Positions 53,193 through 62,398 of a DNA stretch of 64,000 nucleotides are shown piece after piece. A program made the translations under genes and the position numbers. Each line of letters opens with the position of its first letter. Position 1 is the stretch's first letter. Source of the stretch: Protopterus annectens (taxonomy: Eukaryota > Chordata > Ceratodontiformes > Protopteridae); NCBI RefSeq assembly GCF_019279795.1, contig NC_056731.1:862575571-862639570 (forward strand), in the 5' to 3' direction. The notes under the pieces are model-generated. The model had not been told where the DNA came from. It made no database searches and saw only the letters and a list, made by a program, of their open reading frames with translations.

Positions 53193-54164
53193 CTATGGAG
53201 GTGGGTTTGTCTTTTGAGCCTTGCCTAAAAAGGCACTATGGGGTAGCAAGAGCCTTTGCCAATATCCGAAAGCCCAGGCTGACAGGTGCAAGCCGTCCCT
53301 AGCGAAGCATCGTGGCTTGTCGAGCATATCATCCCAAGCTGACAGGTATTGGATCCCCTTTGAATGACACCAGTACTTAAGCCAATTGTTGAAATTGATC
53401 ATCTTGTCTTCATATTGTGGCATCATTCTTGGTGAGGGTAAGATGCTACTCAAGGTCAGGGTCATACCGGCCTGGGCTACATGCTCAGAGAGCTCCTTTA
53501 TGTCTCTTTTCATGTAGTCCAGGGAGGTACGTCTCAGGTCATTCACACCAGCATGGACAATGACTGAGTCATATTTGTACTTGCCTTGGAGTGACCTGAG
53601 TGCTTGTGTTATGTGGCGGATCCTAGCGCCCGACAGGCTGCTCACCGTGACCCTCTCCTTGTTCAGCCTGGTGAGCGGGACGTCAGTGTGCCTGACGATA
53701 GTGTCACCTATTACAAGTGTATCAAGTGTGTTGTTTAGTCTTAAGGGCTGTGACTGTTTGGCACACTGGCTTTGTGAGATATGTGTTGCACGTGTTTTGT
53801 TTTGGGGTAGCGGCTGCTTGGGTGTCTGCTTTGGAGGTCTCTGCTGCTTCGCCAGATCTTTATTTAGAGCCTCCGAGTATGTTTTTGTGTGATTATGTGT
53901 TTGGTTTGCTGTCGTGGTAGGTCTATGTGAGACTGGAATTGTAGTGAGTGTGGTTTCCTTCTCCTCCTGACTGGTTATGCCAGTATTGAGTTGAGAGAGC
54001 TTGGCCTCCAGTTTGGCTATATGATTGCATCTCTCACATGTGTTGGAATTTGTTGGGAGGAGGAGAGGGTTGTCTGTGTACATGAGGCAGTTGTAACATT
54101 GCCTCAAAATTCCCATATTCACCAGCTGGACCGGAGAGGAGATTGACAACTGACCTTTGGACAT
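53193..54164 (-). pseudogene. CR1 copy 3 ORF1 (zinc motif, coiled coil, SGNH esterase)
   Basis: The 323-codon frame starts MSKGQLSISS. Residues ~24-43 hold a CYNC...CERC zinc-binding motif, followed by a short coiled coil (IAKLEAKLSQLNTG). A polar Lys/Thr/Gln-rich linker leads to an SGNH/GDSL esterase-like domain: LVIGDTIVRHTDV (block I), VIVHAGVNDLRR (Gly-Asn block) and RDGLHLS (DxxH block). In block I the usual nucleophile Ser of GDS is Thr (ACT at 53700-53702), so hydrolysis is doubtful. A frameshift after RDGLHLS changes the last ~25 residues relative to copy 2. CR1 ORF1 proteins bind RNA and are thought to use the esterase for membrane or lipid contact. Confidence 0.82.
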
Positions 54165-54487
54165 GCTAGAATAATATTGGGAATTCCTTAATAATTGAAA
54201 ACCAGGGCCAGTGGGGAGTGAGGGTGTAGTGCTTTTAATTTTTAGTGCTGACTTATATAATTGCTTTAGTGAGCAAGTGCCAGGTAACTTAAGTGCAATG
54301 TGTTACAGGTAACTTAAATGCAAAAACAGCAAACAGTAACTTTCTTTCAAGTGAAACAAGGAAATAAGTACAGTAAGCAATGCAGATATCACTAGTGATC
54401 CACAGAAGCGCTGAAAAGCTGCGTATTAGGTGGAATTAGCGTTCCAGGGAAATAACAAGCAAACAAACAACAAGCATATAAACAAAG

Positions 54488-54489
<2 letters not shown>

Positions 54490-54554
<65 letters not shown>
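54490..54554. repeat. (CA)n microsatellite
   Basis: About 32 CA units upstream (in the minus sense) of CR1 copy 3. Confidence 0.95.
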
Positions 54555-54557
<3 letters not shown>

Positions 54558-55027
54558 TTATGTATGTATAACTTAGCAGGAGGTAGAAGGGCTTGCTCCC
54601 TGCAAAAAAAAAGTGTTTATGCTTCCATTTGTTTTTTTTTTGAATGCTTGACTTTCGAACAGTTAATTGCTGTCATTGTTTTGAGTGTCAGCATGCACGT
54701 CATGGGAATTAAAACATTTCAATTTTCATTTTAGCTTTGCAGATTTGAACTGTAAGACCCTCACACATACCATGCATAATTTAAATATCATACCCCACCA
54801 CTTTACAGCATAATATAATATAAATATGTAAACACTTGTGAGCTCACACACACAAAAAATGATTCTGCATTTTTCTGTTGGTGTTTATGAATATGTGCAC
54901 ACAGTCTGATGAAAGTGAATTCATCTGTTAAATGTCAGTGTAGTGTTACATATTACAGACAGCTACTCATCGAAAACTGCAGTTAGATAGGAGCTACTTA
55001 TAAATAAAACACTTAAATGTTGCATAC
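54555..55027. other. Intron sequence after the upstream GMPR exon
   Basis: On the minus strand this is the first 470 bp of the 47-kb intron after the GTATGC donor. No repeat family or coding element was recognised. Confidence 0.5.
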
Positions 55028-55111
55028 CTCAAGGCATTCAGGATGATTAGCAGCAAATTTCTTCCACTCCTCCAATGTGTAGTGTTTGTGAATAACAGTG
55101 AACAAATTATG
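55028..55111 (-). CDS. GMPR: GMP reductase, internal exon (upstream of the pair)
   Basis: This 84-bp phase-0 exon encodes 28 residues: HNLFTVIHKHYTLEEW then KKFAANHPECLE. The HKHY segment is a conserved active-site loop of GMP reductases. The acceptor has a pyrimidine tract and CCTCCAG before CAT. The donor is GAG|GTATGC. The reading frame passes without gap to the exon at 7949 (ECLE|HVAAS), matching the length of human GMPR and GMPR2 over residues ~70-155. From memory, 19 of 28 residues match human GMPR and 15 match GMPR2, a slight lean to GMPR. No lesion is visible, so the host gene appears functional. Earlier exons lie beyond 64000. Confidence 0.93.
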
Positions 55112-55697
55112 CTGGAGGGAAACAGACAAAATTCTGTTATAACACATTGTCACCTTTTCCACTGTCACAAAATAATAAATTAACAGAAAAGGCAGTTTAT
55201 TTCAGCACTGAGCAGTAGCCAAAAACAGTGTAGTGTCAAATATTTAAATGTCAAGGGATGGGCAACTGTATTATACAGTCAGAAAACTTGAGTGTACACA
55301 AAGCTGTAGCCATTTTGGTAGTTTGCACAAGGTGCACTATTCTGGTGAAAACGTTTGGAAACTTTCTAGTGATGTTATGCATTTCGATGAGCTTCAGCAT
55401 GGCACAAGTGACTTAATAGATAAGACCTAATTTTTAATATAGTGTTAAAATAGTTGACTTAACCTCAGACTGATTTTGTATTACAGCTATTGCTTCCAAT
55501 GTACAGCAACTAGCAGTCAATATTAACATTATACCTACAGAAAATTTGTGAGGAAAAAGTGAGCAATACAACACATGAATATAACATGCATGTTGCAGTA
55601 ACAAAAGTAATGTAAAAAAAAGATTTCTCCTAATTTCCTGCTCTTCTTTATCAACTAAGGCTTAATCCAAAAGCAGAAAACACAATGTTAAAGAAAC
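55112..55697. other. Intron sequence before the upstream GMPR exon
   Basis: About 590 bp between the exon acceptor and the DIRS D terminus. No element was recognised. Confidence 0.5.
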
Positions 55698-56067
55698 AAA
55701 ACTAATGTATTTACCATAACTATAGATCTTTGTTGCCTTCTTTTCATCTGTTTCAACCTTTGGGTTGTTAGATCTGACCAGATCCGACCTCAAAGCATTT
55801 TCTGAAACTTTGAATCAAGGGCTCTGACTCCTCCTCGACATATAATTCCCTCCACTACACTTTAGTTCCTCAGATAGAATTTGCCAGATATATCATTTAA
55901 AAAATTCTATCCAGAATTATAATACTAAAGAATACAAATAATAAAGTTACAAAGAAAAACTGCATGGAGTGCTGTTAACAGACAAGGTCTCTTGCGTGGT
56001 CTGTCCAGTCACCAGGAGCTGTCAATGAGAATATTGGAAGGGGGAAGGAGAGCGGTATGCTGAACTG

Positions 56068-56150
56068 CATGAAAAGAAGACAACACAGATCTAGTGTTAT
56101 GGTAAGTGCACAGCTTTTGTATCCGATGTCTATTTTCGTATGACTCAAAT
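56068..56150. repeat. DIRS D internal complementary region
   Basis: ATGAAAAGAAGACAACACAG and the following GTTATGGTAAGTGCACAG read back the outer left end at 55705-55750. Sequence from about 56115 (TTTTGTATCCGATGTC) should match the lost right end, as in copy C near 19555. Confidence 0.65.
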
Positions 56151-56349
56151 TTCGAACAGACCCCCAAGTTACCAATCACCTGGGTGGTATCAAGGAAGGA
56201 CAATCCTGAGGATGGCAGAGTCAAAGGATGAACGCAATCTACATTGTACATCCAGCTTATAATGAGGCACAAACATATGAACCATGGACCAACTTACTGC
56301 CGCACCAATATCATCAACTGGAATTCTATTCATAAAGGCTTTATAGGTA

Positions 56350-57010
56350 GCTACTGTCTTTGTAGAATGAGTGTTGGGTTTGTAGATAAAGACAGACTTC
56401 TTTTAGCATAAGCAAAAGAAATACACTCTGACAACCATCTTGATAGGGTACCTTTAGAAATTATTTTACTCAGTTTTGCCCTGGAGAAAGCTATAGACAG
56501 CTGGTCCGACTTTTTGTAGTGCTTTGACTTATGAAGATATAACTTGAATTGTTGATGAACATCTAGTATGTGCAGTACATAGTCCTTTGTGTATCTTGGA
56601 GATAGATTCATTCAGATTTGCTTCAGATGTTCCCTTAGGGAGAAAGAACATGCTAGTTCTTAGCACCATTCTGTCTTTATAGAAAACTAAATAGGGAGGC
56701 TTGCAAGAAAGGGCTTGTAGTTTGTCTCACTGAAGTGAGTGTAATTAGTAAAATTGTCTTCCAAGAAATAAATATTACGCTGTTTGTTCAAGGGGGTGGG
56801 GTGGGGTGAGTTAAGGCTTGTAGCAAAATTGTGATATCCCAAGAAGGGAACGGGATCCATAACTGGGAGTCTCAGCAAAAAAGTTCCCTTGAGGAAGGCT
56901 TTGGAAATTATCAGAAATGCTATGGAGGTGTCATTTTGTCCAAAGAGAGAATTGGAAATAGCAACCATTTGTACTTAATAGGAAAAACTGGATCCACCGT
57001 GAAAAAGTTC
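56350..57010 (-). pseudogene. DIRS D tyrosine recombinase (decayed)
   Basis: Fragments include YVLHILDVHQQFKLYLHKSK and KSDQLSIAFSRAKLSKIISKGTLSRWLSECISF (56611-56351). These are counterparts of LHFLDVHCQLRYYL and NQLFLSYAEGKLGLPVMKVSLCRWL in copy B. MVAISNSLFGQNDTSIAFL lies at 56968. Part of the domain is deleted or frameshifted and the C-terminal catalytic blocks are not intact. Confidence 0.65.
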
Positions 57011-57423
57011 TGACAAAAACTCCAAAACAGAAGGGAGAGGTGTTGAGAAAGGCCCAAATGGAACACACTTTTCATTTACTTTGGAAAATCTTCTTCGCAT
57101 ATTGTTTTTGAGAAGCTGAGATAATGTGGACCACTGAACCAGAAAGCCTCGCATCTTTATCTATAGTAAAAACCAGAGGAAACACATGGCCAATCTCATG
57201 GACTTTTCCTCTGGAAGTGGCATTCCAGATGGTGACTTAGAAGATTTAGATAGTGATCTGATATCCAGAGAGGATGTACCAGATGAAGTCACAGGAAGGG
57301 GAACCAAACTATCTAGTGGCAAATGGGAGCAATGAGGATCTTTCTGATCTTACACCTTCTGGCTTTCTGAATAAATCTGGTTATGAGGGGTATTGGAGGA
57401 AAGGTGTAGAGGAGGCCTGGGGG

Positions 57424-58859
57424 CTAACTGTGGACTAGAACATCTTTCAGTGATTGTCCCCATGGAGGGATCAGGGTAAAGTAACTTCTGCACTTATTGT
57501 TCAAGTAGGATGCGAAAAGGTCCCAGTAAGGTTGGCCCCTTCGGCTGAAGATCTGAGTTGCCACTGCTTGGTTGAAAGACCACTCATGAGATGTAAAAAT
57601 CGACCTGCTCAGTTTGTCTGATAGTATAATGGACATCCCTGGAATGTGGCTAACAGAAAATGATGTGAAGATGTCGCCCACTACCACACTATCATAATCC
57701 CTCAGCATACAAGACATGATCGGGTAACCCCCCTCCCCCTTGTTGATATACCAGACCACTGTCATGTTGTCTGCCTGGACAGAAATCACATCTCTGGGGA
57801 GGAAGTCCTGAAAAGCCTGCAATGCTAGGAGGTCTGCCCTCATCTCCAAAACACTGATGTGAAAATTGGCCTCTAAATGTATCCAGGAACCTTGGACTAC
57901 CATCCCTTTGAAATGCACGCCCCCAAGAACAGAGGCATCCTTGGTTACTGTGGCTAGTGGCTGCGCTTGGCAAAATGGTCAGCCTTCTGTTACTGATGGA
58001 GAAGTAATCCACCAAAAGATGTGATTCTTGCATGCTTGAGTGATACGAATCCTGGAATGGAGAAGATGAACGTTTTGAGACCACTGGACTGAAAGGGGCG
58101 ACTGAAGAACTCTCATGTGGAACCTGGCTAGGGGCATGAGAGTGTCTGTCAAAACCATTAGACCTAGTTGATGAAGCAGAAGTCTTGCTTGAAGAGAAGG
58201 ATGTCGAATGAGCTGGGTGTTAACTAGATGCAGTGAAAGTACCCTGTAATCTGGTAACTTGGCTATTTGCAGAGAAATGTTCAGGTGACATTCAATGAAT
58301 TCCATCTGTTGTGTTGGAGTCAGATGGCTCTTGGTGTGATTCTCTGTTATGCCCAAATTATGTAGCAAGTGGAGCAAAAGGTCCTGATGCTGTAGAAGTA
58401 GCAGTAGATCCTTGGATGAAGCAGTGAGGAGCCAATCATCTAAATATGGTAAAACTTGGATTCCCTAACAGATGGTGATGTACAGTTACTACTACCGTTA
58501 TCTTTGTAAAACACCCTGGGGGCTGGGGAAAGACTGAAGGGAAGTGCTTTGAATTGATGGAGAAACCTCCTGTATTGTGGCTCTGTCTTTATATAATAGG
58601 CATTTTGGAGATCCACAGAGCACATCCAATCTTCCTTCCTCAAAAGAGGCTGTATGGACTGAAGTGTGACCATCCAAAATTGTGTCTGTTTTACAAACTG
58701 ATTGAGATGACTCAGGTCCAAAACTAGTCTAAGGTCCCCTGTCTTTTTGGGTACTAAAAAGAACCTGGAATAGACTCTGGATTCTAACTGGTCTTGAAGG
58801 ACTTGTTGGATGAAAGTTTTTATAGCAGCTTGGTAACCTCTGCTGCTGTGGATTCCCAC
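57424..58859 (-). pseudogene. DIRS D reverse transcriptase-RNase H (decayed)
   Basis: RT pieces are SRVYSRFFLVPKKTGDLRLVLD (near 58790), VDLQNAYYIKTEPQYRRFLHQF and VLPYLDDWLL near 58435, so the catalytic pair is still present. The linker is LGLMVLTDTLMPLARFHMRVLQS. RNase H (57918-57424) has ISVLEMRADLLALQAFQDFL and VQADNMTVVWYINKG. At least three frame changes occur. Confidence 0.75.
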
Positions 58860-59014
58860 TGACTGGGTGGCATGGTGGAATCTTTCCCTTTTTTCTTGGT
58901 GGGTAAGAAAAAGGAATGGAGTAGTCTCTGGTTTCTATCTATAACACCCAGGAATCTGTTGTAATGTTTTTCCAAGCTTGAGGGTGTATGGATTAGAGCC
59001 CGCCAACTGAGAGT

Positions 59015-61138
59015 TCAGCAGTTGGGCAACCTTTCAGAAGTGCTGGAAGAGTTTCTTGGTGCAGGGACAGTGGCAACCCTAATAAACTGGTCCATCTCTG
59101 CCTCTGGGGTGAGGTCCATTGGAACTACTTCCTCCTCTGCCCCAGCGAGGTCTATTTGCAGCAGTTTTGTGGTTATAACCTTGTGACTTCCAGAACCATA
59201 TTTTCTTGCCACCCCTCTGATTTCTAGGAAAGCTCTTTTGGAAGTAGAGAAATAGATTCCCATGGCACAGAGGGTTTTTACCATCCTGCTCACTCCTGGT
59301 CAGCATATTTTTTACTTTAGGTTTAAAACAGCAAAGAACCTTCAAAGGGGGAATTGGCAAAGGACATATTGAAGCTTTCCATAAAATCGCAAAGGTGTCC
59401 AGGTATGCCAGTGCATTGTAATGCTAGTGCCTGCTGCTCTAGTTATGCCATCAGCTGCTTTAAGAGAACAGATGCATGGTCATATTCGACAGAGATTGGA
59501 GGGCAGACCATTGGGAGTCTACATTTTTTTTAACATCTACTGGTAAACTACCTGAGAGAAACTTGGTGAGTTCTTTGTTCAAGTCCCTCTGTTAATGTGT
59601 CTTATGCTAAGCAGTTCAGCGCTCTGAGCGCAAACATCACTGAAGAGTATTTCCATTTCCCAAACCTTTCCAAAGCCCTTGATTCCCAATATGGGGGATG
59701 GAAGAAGAACTTCCTTCAGCTAGTTCCTGTTTCTGTGGCTGCAACTATGACCATGGCATCTACAGGTGGACCTTTGCTCCAATGCGTCCTGTCCTTGGGA
59801 CAACTAAAATCCTATCCAGCTTTAATGCAATAGGTTCCACTACATCAGGATCCTCCCAAGCCTGCTGAACCACAAGGCCTATAAGGGGATCAACAGGCAG
59901 TACCTCCAAGGATACAGAAAAGCCAGCACCAAAGGCTTCATGGAATACAGATCATCAGTTGAAGGATCATCAGTGGTCCAACCCCCTCAATGTTTCATCA
60001 ATTTGAGAATATTGCTAAAGGTGACATCTTCTAAGGAAGATCTGGGGAAGCCTTCACTTTCCTCCAAGTCTGCTTCATCCAAGGAGTTACTGACTCTGGT
60101 GAAGAGTCCAAACGCTTCCATTTTCATGTCAGTTTTCTGTGGCTCTGTCTCAGGGAGACATCAGATGGGTCCCAATCAGAATGGAACTCACAAAGTGAGT
60201 GACCCTTGGGCCTCTTAGTACTGACTGTCTCTGTTGATTAAAATGAGCTGAAGGAGAAGCAGCATGTATCTGAGGTTGGGTCTGATCCAAGCAGGAAAAT
60301 AATGTTTTTCTTTTGGTCTTGCTAAAACCATTTCAAAGGCCTAGAAGACTGAAGCTGCTATTGATGCCGAAGGAACCAGCCTGTCAACCGAGGAAGGAGG
60401 AGACTTCCTTACCTTGATGGGCCTAGGCTCTGAGACTAACCTTGGACTCAAGCTGTCAAGAGGCAAAGCCCCAAGAAGAGACAACCTCAAAAACTATGGA
60501 GTTGTCTCACCTCCCTGAGCCCAGGTGTCAATGCTTCAGCTCCAAGTACCATCCCAATCCAAATGAATCAGAGTAGAGAGAGCCAAGGATTCTGCTGGTG
60601 TCAAAGTCATCTGGACTGTCAGCTCCAACAAAAGTACACCGGAGGAGCTTGAATCCATGAGAGCTGGACCCAAATGGTGGGCCAGCAGCAGAGATAACAA
60701 GGGAGGGGTTGTTGGACCCGTTTTCTGTGTGCTCAAGGGGGACAACACCAGAAGAACCCCAAGTTACCACTGAATTCTCATGAACGTTCTCATTATTCTA
60801 TCGATGTCCATTTCTGTAAGACTTTTAGATGACTGGACAGACTTCAATGATGCCACAGAAGCTCGCCTGGAATACTTCCTCTCTTGCAGTACTGGAGAGT
60901 ATAGTCTTGAACTCACTAGTTCTAGTAGAAAACGAGGTCATGAAGAGGGAGATTAGGCTTGCGGAACAGTCAGATACAACTTCCAAGAACTCTTAGGATC
61001 TGGACCCAGAAAATCAGCTGGCTCCAGGGATCTTTTTCTTGATTTTTCCAGTTTTCTTTTCTTCAACTCTCTCTTTCAACTTTTCCCTCTCTTTGTCTTT
61101 TTCTTTTGTTTCACACTTGTCTTGCTTCTTACCTGGGG
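59015..61138 (-). pseudogene. DIRS D gag (N-terminus missing)
   Basis: Minus-strand relics: a Lys/Glu-rich segment (KEKDKEREKLKERVEEKK) at the 61.1-kb junction, where copy C has SKKVDKSKSKE, and the conserved central domain at about 60.2-59.6 kb. Near the end, LTRSEQDGKNPLCHGNLF (counterpart LTRCEQEGKTLSAIGVRF) lies near 59310 and a GRGG-type tail at 59160-59100. The zinc motif expected at the start is absent because the element is cut at 61138. Confidence 0.6.
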
Positions 61139-62389
61139 ATCCGTGGTCACTGTGGCTACCGGTTGAGTGGGAAGAAATTGCTGACCTGATGGCATGTGAC
61201 TGGAGTGAAGCCACCAGCGAAGGTCCTTTTTGCAGGACTCTATTATCTGAATTTGGTGAGACATGGGTAGATCCTGTAACGACCACTGAGTGAATAGTAG
61301 CCAATGTAGAATTCTCATGTGCATGCGTGCAAGTGAAACTAAAGTTATTGCTGCTGCCATGGTTCCCAAGACTTTCAAGACTGCTTTTGCCTCTACGTTT
61401 GTTTTGGAGAGAAGGTTGGAGACTTGGTGTCTCAGAACTAGGACTCTTTCTGTAGGAAGTTTTGCCTTCATGTTTATTGTGTCTAGATCTGATCCTATAA
61501 ACATGATATGTTGTGATGGCAACAAGGCAAATTTTTCGTAATTTATTGTGATTCCCAGGTGAGAGCTGAGAGATAGAGTGGTGTCTCTTGATTCCAGTAG
61601 TAGGTGCTTGGTGGTGGCAGTTAGAAGCCAGTCATCTAGATAGGGAAACACTTGGAATCCTAGATGTCTCAGATGAGCTGTGACTACTGCCATGCACTTG
61701 GAAAACACTCTGGGGGCTGTAGTGAGACCAAAGGGCAGAGCTTGAAACTGGTAATGGCTGTCTCTCAGACAGAAGAGCAGATGACTCCTGGATGCCCTGT
61801 CCATCTTTATGTGGTAGTGCGCATCCTGTAGGTCTATGGAGCACATCAATTGTCTTTTCCCAAGAAGGGAAGAATGGACTGCAGTGTTGCCATCTGGAAC
61901 TTGGTCTTTTTTACTGATTCGTTTAATCTGCTGAGATCCAAAATTGATTTCCAGTTCCCTGCTCTCTTTGGCACTAAAAAGAACCTTGAGTAAGTTCCGG
62001 ATCCTATTTGGTCTGTGGGGACTCTTTGGATGACTCATTTGTCCAGCAACTTTTGAATTTCTAGAGCCGCTTGATCCCTCTGACTGGGTGGAACATCCGG
62101 GGTTTTCTTTATGTTAGGGACGGGAAGAGAAAATGGTATGGAGTATCCTCTGTATATGAACCTTTGCACCCATTTGTCTTTTGCTATTTCTAGCTAAGAT
62201 TTTAGGTATGAGGATAAGCGTCCCCCTGACTGCCTCCAGAGATGGACAAATGGGCCTCCTTTCAGGAGCACTGAAAAGGTCGACCATAGAAGGAATCTCT
62301 GTCGCCCTGGTTTTGCAGACCCCCTCTGCCGCGAGGACGGCGTCTTCCATTTGTACTTCCCCCTCTGCCCCTGGGGGAAGAATCACCAC
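61139..62389 (-). pseudogene. DIRS E reverse transcriptase (RNase H cut off)
   Basis: Blocks seen: DLQDAHYHIKM, DSHYQFQALPFGLTTAPRVF, FPYLDDWLLTATTKH with both catalytic Asp, then VLKVLGTMAAAITLVSLARM and QPVATVTTD. The reading frame is open from 62038 to 61076 because it passes by chance into copy D sequence. One upstream stop or shift lies near 62040. Confidence 0.8.
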
Positions 62390-62398
62390 GTGTGTCCT

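Larger units (their letters stand above)
50266..54400 (-). mobile_element. CR1 LINE copy 3 (near full length)
   Basis: On the minus strand this copy has a 5' untranslated region (about 54400-54165), ORF1 (54164-53193), ORF2 (53163-50387) and a 3' tail of three ATGAACCT units ending at 50266. It is the most complete CR1 here, with ORF1 start and zinc motif present. Several frameshifts interrupt ORF2. It lies in the same orientation as the host gene and is a close relative of copy 2. The 5' limit is uncertain. Confidence 0.88.
7950..55027 (-). other. GMPR: 47-kb GMPR intron packed with transposable elements
   Basis: This intron lies between two phase-0 exons that join as PECLE|HVAAS, the exact continuity seen in the GMPR family. 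The donor is GAG|GTATGC at the 55.03-kb exon. The acceptor is preceded by a pyrimidine-rich tract (TTTTGTTTCCTTCTGTAG). It holds three DIRS elements plus a DIRS fragment, three CR1 elements, a split L1, three TA-flanked foldback elements and unassigned AT-rich DNA. No other GMPR exon was found within it, and none is needed to join the two protein segments. Confidence 0.9.
55698..61138 (-). mobile_element. DIRS retrotransposon copy D (5'-truncated, decayed)
   Basis: The left end resembles the termini of copy C (ATTTACCATAACTATAGATC near 55708). An inverted partner with internal complementary region lies at about 56068-56150. Minus-strand recombinase, RT-RNase H and gag relics follow to 61138. 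There the N-terminal Cys motif of gag and the right terminal repeat are missing, and copy E sequence begins. Frames are frequently broken. It is closer in age and sequence to copy C than to A or B. Confidence 0.82.

Noticed and set aside
61076-62038. An intact 320-residue reverse transcriptase gene
   Set aside because: The frame is a chance fusion of truncated DIRS E RT with DIRS D gag at about 61138.
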